This document shows, one piece after another, positions 1-8,074 of a stretch of DNA of 36,714 nt. The position numbers and the translations under genes are program-made. Numbering within the stretch: position 1 is the first letter of the stretch; each line of letters starts with the position of its first letter. The notes under the pieces are model-generated. The model saw only the letters and a list, made by a program, of their open reading frames with translations. It ran no database searches and was not told the DNA's origin. This stretch comes from an uncultured Lachnotalea sp. (GTDB lineage Bacteria; Bacillota; Clostridia; Lachnospirales; Lachnospiraceae), in contig CAMSZT010000032.1 in the NCBI GenBank assembly GCA_947066815.1, positions 1 to 36,714 on the forward strand, written 5' to 3'.

Positions 1-79
1 CCCTGCGACTAGCGCAGGCAATTTTCGCCGACCCGGTTTGATGGAGGGGAAATTGTCTGTAATAGGCGGCGGAGGGAAA
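1..79. repeat. Structured tandem element, copy 1 (partial)
   Basis: This stretch is nearly identical to 196-274; the differences are few, for example T/C at 56 and G/C at 72. The inner stem pairs CAGGCAATTT (14-23) with AAATTGTCTG (49-58), using one G-U pair. The CCCTGCG at 1-7 lies opposite CGGAGGG (70-76) with one mismatch. The outer 5' strand seen in copy 2 would lie before the window start, so this copy is cut by the window edge. No open reading frame of note covers it. Confidence 0.75.
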
Positions 80-142
80 GCCGCCGAAAACGAACGAGTG
101 CATGATGGGTTTATGGCTGTGGTTGTGGGGACATACTTGGAA

Positions 143-320
143 GGGAGTGAGCGGAACATCTCCAAAAGCAGACGATAGGAGGTTTGGTGGATTTCCCTGC
201 GACTAGCGCAGGCAATTTTCGCCGACCCGGTTTGATGGAGGGGAAATTGCCTGTAATAGGCGGCGCAGGGAAATCCGTCAAACCGAACGTGTCTGCGTTG
301 GAGATGTTCCGCTCAGTCCC
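143..320. repeat. Long nested inverted repeat / putative structured RNA, copy 2
   Basis: Four nested complementary arm pairs are visible. 143-165 pairs with 298-320 (22 of 23). GCAGAC 168-173 pairs with GTCTGC 291-296. 181-201 pairs with 264-284 (21 positions, two of them G-U). CAGGCAATTT 209-218 pairs with AAATTGCCTG 244-253 (10 of 10). In addition CGCC at 220-223 in the loop could pair with GGCG at 259-262 as a pseudoknot. The 196-274 core repeats 1-79. It ends 24 bases before the gene at 345. It could be a non-coding RNA, a MITE-like palindrome or a leader; I do not recognise a named RNA family, and the strand is not determined. Confidence 0.7.
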
Positions 321-344
321 ATCGAAAGAGAAAGGAAATTTGAT

Positions 345-857
345 ATGAGATATAATTGGAACAACATCACCCTGATCGGCATGCCTGCCGCCGGCAAGAG
401 CACCGTAGGCGTGCTGCTCGCGAAGCGGCTGGGCTATAAATTCCTGGACTCAGACCTTCTGATCCAGGAGAAAGAGGAACGCCTTTTGAAGGAGATCATC
501 GCCGCCGAAGGCCTGGAGGGCTTTCTGGCCATCGAGGAGCGGATCAACCGGGAGATCGACACGGAGCGGACCGTGATCGCGCCGGGGGGCAGCGTGATCT
601 ACGGGCCCTCGGCTATGGAGCATTTCAGGGAGATCGGCACGGTCGTCTATCTGAAGATCGGCTACGAAGAGTTGGAAAAGCGTCTGGGGAACCTGGTGGA
701 CCGGGGCGTGGCCCTAAAGGACGGGATGAGCCTTCTGGATCTTTATGAGGAGCGGATCCCGCTTTACGAGAAATACGCGGATGTCACCATTGAGGAGGCC
801 GGAAAGTCCGGCGGCCAGCTGGTCGACGAGCTGCGGATGCTGGTGGAGTGGGGCTGA
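345..857 (+). CDS. Shikimate-kinase-family P-loop kinase
   Basis: The 170-residue product has the length and layout of AroK/AroL shikimate kinases, which phosphorylate shikimate with ATP in chorismate synthesis. The Walker A motif GMPAAGKS is at residues 12-19. The acidic pair D35/D37 sits where the family binds magnesium and shikimate. An APGGS motif stands in place of the usual GGG substrate loop. A conserved ERIPLYEKYA segment with its arginine follows the lid. The lid itself (about residues 118-130) is unlike the classical RPLL lid, so the substrate may differ. The start follows an AAAGGAAA ribosome-binding site. No other aromatic-pathway gene is adjacent, so the kinase fold is secure but the exact substrate is not. 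Confidence 0.75.
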   Translation: MRYNWNNITLIGMPAAGKSTVGVLLAKRLGYKFLDSDLLIQEKEERLLKEIIAAEGLEGFLAIEERINREIDTERTVIAPGGSVIYGPSAMEHFREIGTVVYLKIGYEELEKRLGNLVDRGVALKDGMSLLDLYEERIPLYEKYADVTIEEAGKSGGQLVDELRMLVEWG

Positions 858-976
858 TAAATAAAAGAGAAGCGACTGTATTTTGAACAGAAGCTGTGTT
901 ATACTTAAAACGACAGGTGTTCAGAAGCGGGAAACCGGTATCGAAACAATATTCATCTGGAGAGGGAGGCGAGAGG

Positions 977-2746
977 ATGAGAAAACCGCTGCCGATCGGC
1001 GTTGAAAATTTTGAAGACATAGTGAGGTCGGGCTATTCTTTTGTAGATAAAACGATATTTATCAAAGAGCTGTTGGATCTAAAAGGGAAAGTGAATCTAT
1101 TCACCCGTCCCAGGCGGTTTGGAAAGACGCTGAACTTGAGCATGCTCCGGTATTTTTTTGAGGACACGGGGGACGAGAGCAGAAACGAAAAAAATAAAGA
1201 GCTTTTTCAGGGGCTGAAGATCATGGAGGCCGGGGAGAGCTACACGAGCCAGATGGGAAAGTATCCCGTGTTTTCCATGACCCTCAAATCGGCGAAGCAG
1301 CAGGATTACGGCGTGGCTTACTACATGATCCAGACCGCCATCATTATGGAGTTCGACCGTCACAGGGAGATCGTGGAGGGAGGAAAGGAATTTCTCTCCT
1401 CCGTAGAATATGAGCAGTATACCGCCATTGCGGAGGGGAAGGCGGAGGAAAAAGAGGTGCGGAATTCCCTGCAGCTTTTCTGCCGGTGTATGTACAAGAT
1501 CACAGGGAAAAAGACCGTGATCCTGATCGACGAATATGATGTGCCTCTGGAAAATGCGTATTTCCGCGGATTTTATGGGGAGATGGTGGACTTTATCCGC
1601 TCTCTGTTTGAGTCTGCGCTGAAGACCAACGACCATCTGCAGTTTGCGGCTATCACCGGGTGCCTGCGGATCTCCAGGGAGAGCATTTTCACCGGCTTAA
1701 ATCATTTGAATATCATTTCCGTACTGGATAAAAAATACAGTGAGCATTTTGGATTTACGGAGGCGGAAGTCCTGCAGATGATGCGGGATTACGGCGTGGA
1801 GAGCCGTTTTCCGACCATGAAGGAGTGGTACGACGGCTACCTGTTTGGAGATACGGAGGTCTACAATCCGTGGAGCGTGATCAAGTTCCTGTACGATCTG
1901 TATTCCGATGTGGATGCCTTTCCGCGCCCCTACTGGATCAATACCAGCTCCAACGATATCATCAAGGATCTGATCGTCAGGGCGGACCGTGAGACAAAAG
2001 GCCAGATCGAGAAGCTTTTGGAGGGGGATGTCCTGGACATTGCGGTCCATGAGGAGATCACCTATGGAGATATGCACGGAAGCAGTGAGAACCTGTGGAA
2101 TTTCCTCTATTTTACCGGCTATCTGACAAAGGAGAGCGAGTACTTCAAAGAATCTTCCATCCATTTGCGGGTCAGGATCCCCAATACAGAGGTGAAGACG
2201 ATCTACCAGAATACCATTGCGGACTGGATGAAGGCCGCCCTGAAGAAAGAGGATTTTCACGATCTGTACCGGGCCATGGAGGACGGGAACGCGGAGAGGA
2301 TGACAAGGATCCTGGGCGGACAGCTCTTTGGTACGATCAGCTTTTGTGACAATGCGGAAAACTTCCACTCTGTGGAAGCGACCACTAAGAGTTTCAAAAG
2401 ACGAAACTCAAGTGTCTGCTTCTATCACGGTTTCCTTGCCGGGATCTTAAGCCAGAGCGAGGATTATCTGGTGAAGTCCAACCGGGAATCCGGGAACGGC
2501 CGCTCCGATCTTATGGTGAAGAGCCCCTCCCTGCGGGGCAGAGCTTTTGTGCTGGAGGTGAAGGTGTCCGATTCCATCGACGGGCTGGAAGCGGACGCGG
2601 AGAAGGCGCTGCGGCAGATCTATGAGAAAAAGTATATGGAAGAATTAAAAACAGAGGGCTACCGGAGGATCGACTGTTACGGGATATCCTTTTACCGGAA
2701 AGACTGCGAAGTGAGGTTTGGAAACGGGATCCCGGCCGGCGGCTGA
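977..2746 (+). CDS. AAA-ATPase-like protein with C-terminal PD-(D/E)XK nuclease-like domain
   Basis: The 589-residue product belongs to the AAA-ATPase_like plus PDDEXK family that is expanded in gut Bacteroidetes and Clostridia and whose role is not established. An N-terminal YSFVDKT segment precedes the P-loop RPRRFGKT (lysine about residue 50). A Walker B strand [11 protein letters not shown] follows, then a helical middle. The C-terminal nuclease-like core has GRSDLMV followed by FVLEVKV, giving the D...ExK pattern. I chose ATG 977 because GGAGAGGGAGGC lies just upstream; an in-frame GTG at 896 has no good binding site. It is followed after 27 bases by a second member of the same family. 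Defence, mobile-element and housekeeping roles all remain possible. Confidence 0.8.
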   Translation: MRKPLPIGVENFEDIVRSGYSFVDKTIFIKELLDLKGKVNLFTRPRRFGKTLNLSMLRYFFEDTGDESRNEKNKELFQGLKIMEAGESYTSQMGKYPVFSMTLKSAKQQDYGVAYYMIQTAIIMEFDRHREIVEGGKEFLSSVEYEQYTAIAEGKAEEKEVRNSLQLFCRCMYKITGKKTVILIDEYDVPLENAYFRGFYGEMVDFIRSLFESALKTNDHLQFAAITGCLRISRESIFTGLNHLNIISVLDKKYSEHFGFTEAEVLQMMRDYGVESRFPTMKEWYDGYLFGDTEVYNPWSVIKFLYDLYSDVDAFPRPYWINTSSNDIIKDLIVRADRETKGQIEKLLEGDVLDIAVHEEITYGDMHGSSENLWNFLYFTGYLTKESEYFKESSIHLRVRIPNTEVKTIYQNTIADWMKAALKKEDFHDLYRAMEDGNAERMTRILGGQLFGTISFCDNAENFHSVEATTKSFKRRNSSVCFYHGFLAGILSQSEDYLVKSNRESGNGRSDLMVKSPSLRGRAFVLEVKVSDSIDGLEADAEKALRQIYEKKYMEELKTEGYRRIDCYGISFYRKDCEVRFGNGIPAGG

Positions 2747-2773
2747 CGCTGTCCGGAGAAAGGATAAGGGGCG

Positions 2774-4372
2774 ATGGGAAATTATTTAAATCCCGGCAAC
2801 AGTGGCTTTGCCTCCATTCGGAATGATCTCTATGTGGATAAGTCGGGGATGATCGGACTGATCAATGAGACGATCGACACACCGAGGCGGCTGACCTGCG
2901 TCAGCAGGCCGCGCCGCTTTGGGAAATCCTTTGCGGCCAAGATGCTGTGTGCCTATTATGACCGGAACTGCGATTCGGCCGGGTTGTTTGACGATCTGGA
3001 GATCGCAGGCGATGCGCGGTACCGGGAATACCGGAACCGGTATGATGTGATCTATCTGGATATGACGGAGGCGATCGGAGAAGCCTCCATTGAGGAAGTG
3101 GTCCCCTATATCAAGAGGAATGTGATCGGGGAGCTCTCCGAACAGTATCCGGGGCTTGCGGCCGCAGAGGGATTCGCGGCTACGCTGGCCAATGCGGCCC
3201 AAATAGCGGGAAACCGGTTCGTCATGATCATTGACGAATGGGACGCCCCGATCCGGGAGGCGAAGGGAAACCCCTGTCTGCAGCGGAAATACCTGGAATT
3301 TTTGCGCTCGCTGTTTAAAAACAGCGGGATGACGGATAAAATATTTGCGGCGGTGTATATGACCGGGATCCTGCCCGTCAAAAAAGACGGCTCCCAGTCG
3401 GCCATATCGGATTTTCAGGAGTATTCCATGGTCAAGCCCGGACCCTTTGGAAAATTTGTGGGATTTACGGAGGACGAGGTGAAGAAGCTCTGCGGGGATC
3501 ACGGCAGAGATTTTGAAATGATGAAGCAATGGTATGACGGATATTCCTTCCGGACACTGGCATCAGTCTATAATCCCAATTCGGTCATGAAAGCGATCCG
3601 CAGCGGCGATCTTGATTCCTATTGGACGCAGACCTCCGCCGCGGAAAGTCTCATGGGATATATCGGCCTGGATTTCGACGGGCTGGGAAAGACTATCTCG
3701 GAGCTGATCGGCGGCGTGGAGGTAAAGGTGGACACGGCGGGCTTTGCGAACGATCTGGAGACCTTCCGAAACAGGGACGATGTGCTGGCGCTGCTGATCC
3801 ATCTGGGATATCTGACCTATGATGAAACGACGAGGCGGGCGCACATCCCCAACGAGGAGATCCGTCTGGAATTTGCCAGGGCTGTCCGTCAGGTAAGGCG
3901 GGATGACACGATCCGGAGGGTGCGGGAGAGTGACCGGCTCATTGAAGATACGATCCATAGGAGGGAAGAGGCTGTTGCGAGGCAGATCGAGAAGATCCAT
4001 GAGGAAGAAGCTTCCCTGCATTATAACAATGAACAGGCGCTCCGGAGTGTGATCAAACGGGCTTATTTCAGCTGCGGGGACGAATATGTGATGCTTGAGG
4101 AACTGCCGGCAGGCGCCGGCTGTGCAGACATTGTATATCTGCCGAAAAAGGATTCCGTGCTGCCGGCTTTGGTGATAGAGCTGAAATGGAACCAGTCTGC
4201 AAAGAGCGCCCTGGAACAGATCCGGGACAGACGGTATCCGGAGGCACTTCGGGAATATGGCGGCGACATTCTTCTGGTGGGGATCAGCTATGATAAGAAA
4301 GCCCCTGCAGGAAAAAGAAAGCATCAGTGCCGGATAGAAAGCTTTTCCCGAAGCGGGTCCTATGGGAAATAG
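2774..4372 (+). CDS. Second AAA-ATPase-like / PD-(D/E)XK family protein
   Basis: This 532-residue protein is a divergent relative of the gene just upstream. It has YVDKSGM near the N-terminus, the P-loop RPRRFGKS (lysine about residue 51), Walker B FVMIIDEWDAP and a MKQWYDGYSF motif that matches [10 protein letters not shown] in its neighbour. The C-terminal nuclease-like core reads CADIVYL then LVIELKW, which preserves D...ExK, and ends in a helix with EQIRDRRYPEAL. A ribosome-binding site GGAGAAAGGATAAGGGG precedes the ATG. The short gap suggests co-transcription with 977-2746. Both members retain the ATP-binding and nuclease-like residues, so neither is an obvious relic. Confidence 0.8.
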   Translation: MGNYLNPGNSGFASIRNDLYVDKSGMIGLINETIDTPRRLTCVSRPRRFGKSFAAKMLCAYYDRNCDSAGLFDDLEIAGDARYREYRNRYDVIYLDMTEAIGEASIEEVVPYIKRNVIGELSEQYPGLAAAEGFAATLANAAQIAGNRFVMIIDEWDAPIREAKGNPCLQRKYLEFLRSLFKNSGMTDKIFAAVYMTGILPVKKDGSQSAISDFQEYSMVKPGPFGKFVGFTEDEVKKLCGDHGRDFEMMKQWYDGYSFRTLASVYNPNSVMKAIRSGDLDSYWTQTSAAESLMGYIGLDFDGLGKTISELIGGVEVKVDTAGFANDLETFRNRDDVLALLIHLGYLTYDETTRRAHIPNEEIRLEFARAVRQVRRDDTIRRVRESDRLIEDTIHRREEAVARQIEKIHEEEASLHYNNEQALRSVIKRAYFSCGDEYVMLEELPAGAGCADIVYLPKKDSVLPALVIELKWNQSAKSALEQIRDRRYPEALREYGGDILLVGISYDKKAPAGKRKHQCRIESFSRSGSYGK

Positions 4373-4395
4373 GTGATAAGGGGGGAGGACGGTAC

Positions 4396-4797
4396 ATGAA
4401 AAAGAAAGCGGTATTCGCGGCAGGGATCGCGGCGGTTTTACTTCTGGGCGGCATCGCGGCGGTCAGGTACATAAAAAACACCCCCTTTTCGTTGGACGAT
4501 TCCAAGATCGAAAAGGTGGAGGTGTCCTGCCTGACTGAGGACGGCCCCAGGAAAAAGATATTCACGGGAGCGGAAAAGTCAGACATCATCGGACAGCTGA
4601 ACTCCCTGTCTGCGGACTCCTGCAAACTGCAGGATCCCGGTAAGGGATGGGAGGTCTGGATCAAGTATTCTGAGAATGGAGATGTGCGGATACTGGGAAA
4701 TGCACTGGTGGCGGATGGCTTTTTGCACCGGGTATACGAGGTGCCGGAAAATGAGATGAACGACTTTGTGGCGAATATTAAAAACTTGTGCCGGTAG
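4396..4797 (+). CDS. Small membrane-anchored or exported protein, function unknown
   Basis: The 133-residue product starts with a basic MKKK followed by a hydrophobic helix of about 20 residues (AAGIAAVLLLGGIAAV), then an extracytoplasmic region with no cysteine lipobox. I placed the start at ATG 4396 behind GGGGGAGGAC; an upstream in-frame ATG at 4327 overlaps the preceding gene and lacks a binding site. The remaining roughly 105 residues are mixed alpha/beta and not a domain I recognise. A rho-independent terminator follows at 4824-4867, so this gene probably ends the transcription unit of the two AAA-like genes. Confidence 0.6.
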   Translation: MKKKAVFAAGIAAVLLLGGIAAVRYIKNTPFSLDDSKIEKVEVSCLTEDGPRKKIFTGAEKSDIIGQLNSLSADSCKLQDPGKGWEVWIKYSENGDVRILGNALVADGFLHRVYEVPENEMNDFVANIKNLCR

Positions 4798-4823
4798 CTG
4801 GAGGAAGACTGGCTGTGAAGAGA

Positions 4824-4867
4824 TGTCGCTTCTGCGGAGGACTGTCTGCAGGTGCGGCATTTTTTTT
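4824..4867 (+). terminator. Rho-independent terminator
   Basis: TGTCGC (4824-4829) pairs with GCGGCA (4854-4859) and CTGC (4832-4835) pairs with GCAG (4848-4851), separated by a 2x2 internal loop. A run of eight T follows at 4860-4867. It separates the AAA-like genes from the two-component genes. Confidence 0.7.
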
Positions 4868-4937
4868 GCGAGAAGATCCGGATGAAAAAATTTAAGAAAA
4901 TCGCGGGCAGCTATACCCGGAGATCCCGTTTATGCCT

Positions 4938-4943
4938 TATAAT
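4938..4943 (+). promoter_or_regulatory. Possible -10 box for the LytTR regulator gene
   Basis: A perfect TATAAT lies downstream of the terminator and about 60 bases before ATG 5005. The position 17 bases upstream (ACCCGG) is not a recognisable -35, so the promoter may need an activator or may not be real. Confidence 0.35.
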
Positions 4944-5004
4944 AGAGAAAACGGCAGGGAGCAGGGAGTGGGAAACGGATGAAAACGAAAGAGGGGGTGG
5001 CCGG

Positions 5005-5715
5005 ATGCTGAAGATCGGAATCTGTGACGACGATCCTGAGACCAGAAGAGTTCTGCATTCTTTTTGTGAACGTTTCTTTGGAAAAGGGCAGTGTGGGATC
5101 AGCCATTATGCGTCGGGGGAAGAGTTTCTGGAAAAGGGAGGCGGAGAGCCTGACATCCTGCTCCTGGATATCGAGATGGAGGGCATGGACGGGATACAGG
5201 TCAAGGATATCCTTCAGAGACAGAAGGAGGAGGTGCGGATCATTTTTGTGACCAGCCATAAGGAGCTGGCCGCAGAGGGCTATGGGAAGTATGTGTTCGG
5301 CTTTCTTGTAAAGCCTTTTGATTACGGACAGTTCGAGCAGAAGCTCAGGCCGGTGGAGGAAGACCTGAGGCAGGAGGAGCGGCATGTGGCGCTGAAGATG
5401 AACGGGACGGGCAGACGGATCCGAATGTCGGCGGTCTGCTATATCGAGGCCGACGGTAAGTACGTGAGATTTCATCTGGAGACGGGGGAGAGGCCCCCTT
5501 ACGATGAGAGGAGCATCGGCACGTGGGAAAGAGAGCTGGCGGGCAGCGATTTTGCCATGTCCCACAAGAGTTGTCTGGTCAATCTGGCCTGGGTGAGAGA
5601 GATCCGGGATGCGGACCTGCTGTTAAAAAATGGGGGTACGGTCCGGGTGAGCCGGAGAATGAAAGCGGGCTTTAAGGAACGGTACAGAACTTACATGCTC
5701 CGAAGTGCAAGGTGA
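5005..5715 (+). CDS. LytTR-family response regulator
   Basis: This 236-residue protein joins a receiver domain (residues 1 to about 120) to a LytTR DNA-binding domain. The receiver has the acidic cluster D8-D10, phospho-acceptor D55 in DILLLDIE, T83 and K103 in LVKPF. The C-terminal part contains CYIEADGKYVRFH and FAMSHKSCLVNLAWVREI, characteristic of the LytTR fold. ATG 5005 is preferred because GAGGGGGTGGCC lies just upstream; the reading frame is open further upstream but without a good start. Its cognate kinase begins 13 bases downstream but is interrupted. A matching LytTR-type direct repeat lies at 7012-7040, so the local peptide/secreted-protein genes are the probable targets. Confidence 0.9.
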   Translation: MLKIGICDDDPETRRVLHSFCERFFGKGQCGISHYASGEEFLEKGGGEPDILLLDIEMEGMDGIQVKDILQRQKEEVRIIFVTSHKELAAEGYGKYVFGFLVKPFDYGQFEQKLRPVEEDLRQEERHVALKMNGTGRRIRMSAVCYIEADGKYVRFHLETGERPPYDERSIGTWERELAGSDFAMSHKSCLVNLAWVREIRDADLLLKNGGTVRVSRRMKAGFKERYRTYMLRSAR

Positions 5716-5728
5716 GAGGAGGGACAGG

Positions 5729-7012
5729 ATGCATGAGATCATATTACAGATTCTCTATGAGACGGAGGATATTCTCTGTATGAGGGGAATCCTTCAGGTG
5801 GAGTTTGCAGAGAAGCGGGGCAGGCTGGCGGCGGCAGGGATCCTGTTTGCGGGGATGCTGGCTTTTCAGGCGGTATGCGGCTTTGGTGACAATGTGGTCC
5901 CGGTGTTCATGGGGCTCAGGATTTTGCTGGTACCGATGGTGTTTGCCGGAAAGGTAAGAGTGAATATACTGAAGTTTTTGTTTTGTTTTTTTTACGTGAG
6001 CGTCTTGACGGATCCGGTGGAGACTTTGTTTTTTATTGCAGAAAGGCACTTGATTTTTTACTGGAGAGATCAGGAAGTTTTTTTGCTTTTTGCTTTAGCC
6101 CTTACCGGGATATTGACAGCCATCGTATGGGTGATTGGCAGACATGAGGTATGGAAAGAGCGGATCAGATCCATTCCGGTTCGCTATTATGCCATTGGAC
6201 TGGCATTAAGCTTTTGTGCTTGAGCCGTTTCATATTACGCAAAAAGTACAGAGACGGGAATGGCTTTGCCCATGAAAGATTTTATAGATATCTCGTGTAT
6301 GCTGTTAGTGGAGGTGATCTATCTGTCCTGGCTGTTTCTGGTCATTCTGGACAGCCTCCGGAGACGCTATCAGCATGAAAGCCGGCTGAAAAGCCGCTAT
6401 CTGGAGATGGCAAAGGGACATTATCAGTCCATGGAAGTCCATGTGGCGGAGGTGCGGAGGATCCGGCATGATATGAGGCATCATCTTATCGCGATCGGGA
6501 ATTATCTGGAGCGGGGACAGATCAGAGAAGCGCAGGATCACCTGGAGAGAGAGGGAATCCGGCTGGATCGGCTGACGGAGCTGCCCTTTGATACGGGAAA
6601 TCAGCTGGTCAATGCGGTGATCGCTTATGAAAAAGGAAGGATGGCGCCGGACATGCTGCTCCATTGTGAGGGGAAGCTCCCGAGAGATATGAAAGTGCAG
6701 GATTATGACCTCTGCTGCATCTTTGCAAACCTGTTGTCCAACGCGAGGGAGGCCTGTGAGCGGCTGGAGAAAATGGACAAGAGGATTGTTTTGCGGCTGA
6801 GACAGAAGGTCGGGAGAATGGTGCTTCTGGTAGAAAATCCGATAGAGTGGGAGATTGATACAAAAAATCTGATCTCTCATACGACAAAAAAAGAGGGTGC
6901 GTCGGAACATGGATACGGGCTTTGGAATGTAAAAGAGGCTGTGGAGGCTTATGGAGGCGAGTTTGCGATCTCTGCGGAGGACAAGATTTTCAGAGTAATG
7001 ATTATCCTGTGA
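5729..7012 (+). pseudogene. AgrC-like GHKL sensor histidine kinase interrupted by in-frame TGA
   Basis: Two segments in the same frame, 5729-6223 and 6224-7012, together make one AgrC/ComD-type kinase of about 427 codons. The first carries four to five hydrophobic helices. The in-frame TGA at 6221-6223 falls inside a predicted helix (SFCA, stop, AVSYY). The second segment carries the last helix, the H-box RRIRHDMRHHL (His codon 6467-6469), the N-box NLLSNAREAC and the G-box HGYGLWNVKEA. All catalytic motifs are intact, so one base change would restore the gene. ATG 6260 or 6272 could restart a membrane-anchored kinase fragment, but the binding site there is poor. The alternatives are a recent nonsense mutation or a sequencing error. 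Confidence 0.8.
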
Positions 7013-7040
7013 CCGTTTGTTCCAAAAAACGACCGTTTAT
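7012..7040 (+). promoter_or_regulatory. Paired LytTR-type direct repeats (putative operator)
   Basis: ACCGTTTGT (7012-7020) and ACCGTTTAT (7032-7040) each match the recalled LytTR half-site pattern [TA][AC][CA]GTTN[AG][TG]. The wider repeat GACCGTTTxTTCC recurs exactly 20 bases apart. The second repeat ends 10 bases before a plausible -35, the usual place for an activator of this family. The repeats begin right at the stop codon of the kinase gene. Confidence 0.7.
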
Positions 7041-7050
7041 TCCTGGAAAA

Positions 7051-7079
7051 TGGAAAAATTTTAGTCTTCCTGATATAAT
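7051..7079 (+). promoter_or_regulatory. Promoter of the peptide gene
   Basis: TGGAAA (7051-7056) and TATAAT (7074-7079) are separated by 17 bases. The weak -35 and perfect -10 fit an activator-dependent promoter with the LytTR repeats just upstream. Transcription would start near 7086, 25 bases before ATG 7111. Confidence 0.65.
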
Positions 7080-7110
7080 GAATTTACAAAAGAGGAAGGG
7101 GGAGAGGCCA

Positions 7111-7173
7111 ATGTGGTTGAATGGTGATCTGTCATTTTGGGAATGGATGAAAAAGCTGTTGGGTGGAAAGTGA
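7111..7173 (+). CDS. 20-residue Trp-rich peptide, candidate signal or bacteriocin-like peptide
   Basis: The predicted product is MWLNGDLSFWEWMKKLLGGK: 20 residues, three tryptophans and a basic C-terminal part. It starts 10-15 bases after AGAGGAAGGGGGAGAGG, one of the strongest ribosome-binding sites in the window. It has its own promoter and LytTR-type operator directly upstream. It lacks cysteine and a secretion leader, so it is neither a typical AgrD nor a double-glycine leader peptide. The call rests on the regulatory context rather than homology; a leader ORF for the downstream genes is an alternative. Confidence 0.5.
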   Translation: MWLNGDLSFWEWMKKLLGGK

Positions 7174-7253
7174 AGGAAACATAAGTAGCTTTTGCAGGTG
7201 TACTGTTTTGTGACTATTTGAAGCCAGTGATTAAAAGAAAGGGGCCTGTTGAT

Positions 7254-7937
7254 ATGAAGAAAATGTTATCTGTGATTCTTGCAGTTATTATGCTGTTTTC
7301 CTTATCTGTAATGTCATATGCCAAAGAAGAATATATGACGACAGATGAAGCAAAAGAATATTTATTAAACTATCGAGTAAAAGAAACCGATAGCCAGGGA
7401 AAAGAAATTACTACTTGGTATGAGTTTGATTCCCCGGAAGATTTAGAAAAAGTTGCTGATTACATCGCGAATCATGGACTCGCGGCATTTGATTCAGCCA
7501 TTGAGGACGCTTTGGCCGAGGCTGTGGAAGCTGAAACCCAAGACGTGGCTATCAGACCATTTTTTACGGATCCGGTGACGGCTTATGCGAAAATTTCGGG
7601 AGATGGGAAGCATAATGTATATACAGAAGGAACAGGATTGGTTAAGTTTGCATCATTAGGAGCGGCTGAGTATAGGGTAACGCTTGGCTATAAAGTGACG
7701 GTTACCAACGGAAAAATTACAGGAATATCAAGTATATCGTTTGATATCCCGCAAGTAGGGCCGAGTTCGACCTGGGGTAATTTACGGATTTCGCCATATT
7801 ACAGGGATAAGGTTTGCGGAGTGACAGCAAATTATGATATTACAAAGTCACTTAACATTTCTATTGGGGGTGGAGGTTTTCAGTTTAAGACGGAAAAAGC
7901 AAATGATATGTTTGCGCTTATAACTAATCTTACATAA
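7254..7937 (+). CDS. Secreted protein of unknown function
   Basis: The 227-residue product has a clear Sec signal peptide: MKKM, a hydrophobic core LSVILAVIMLFSLSVM, and a likely cut after SYA near residue 22. The mature part has an acidic helical region (about 25-105) and then a beta-rich, glycine-rich C-terminus with IGGGGFQFKT. I recognise no domain. AAAGAAAGGGG lies at a normal distance from ATG 7254. Base composition is much richer in A+T than the flanks, suggesting horizontal acquisition. The gene sits 80 bases after the peptide gene and may be read from the same LytTR-controlled promoter. A secreted effector paired with the following membrane protein is conceivable but unproven. Confidence 0.65.
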   Translation: MKKMLSVILAVIMLFSLSVMSYAKEEYMTTDEAKEYLLNYRVKETDSQGKEITTWYEFDSPEDLEKVADYIANHGLAAFDSAIEDALAEAVEAETQDVAIRPFFTDPVTAYAKISGDGKHNVYTEGTGLVKFASLGAAEYRVTLGYKVTVTNGKITGISSISFDIPQVGPSSTWGNLRISPYYRDKVCGVTANYDITKSLNISIGGGGFQFKTEKANDMFALITNLT

Positions 7938-7965
7938 GTATAAGATATATAAGTAGAAGATATGA

Positions 7966-7995
7966 TTGACTTGTGTTAAAATGGAGTGATAGAAT
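7966..7995 (+). promoter_or_regulatory. Promoter for the membrane-protein gene
   Basis: TTGACT (7966-7971) and TAGAAT (7990-7995) are 18 bases apart, about 80 bases upstream of ATG 8075. Confidence 0.6.
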
Positions 7996-8033
7996 GGGGA
8001 GGACATAATATTTTGAAAATTGTTCTCCCCATT
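7993..8033. repeat. Inverted repeat overlapping the -10 / early leader
   Basis: AATGGGGAG (7993-8001) and CTCCCCATT (8025-8033) are perfectly complementary with a 23-base A+T-rich spacer. The left arm overlaps the -10 box at 7990-7995. It could be an operator or a leader hairpin; there is no T-run to support a terminator. Confidence 0.55.
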
Positions 8034-8074
8034 TGGCTGTTGTGTTCAGATATTGAAAGAGGAGGGACTTTTCA

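Noticed and set aside
1-274. CRISPR array
   Set aside because: Only two copies are visible, the repeat is about 79 bases, and the units contain long internal stems; no Cas gene is nearby.
143-320. Retron msr-msd RNA
   Set aside because: The long terminal pairing is suggestive, but no reverse transcriptase gene occurs in the window and the following gene is a small-molecule kinase.
6221-6223. Selenocysteine or programmed read-through at the kinase TGA
   Set aside because: The codon lies in a membrane helix, not a redox site, and no SECIS-like hairpin was seen right after it; a nonsense mutation is simpler.
7993-8033. Terminator of the secreted-protein gene
   Set aside because: The stem overlaps a good -10 box, has a 23-base loop and lacks a T-run.
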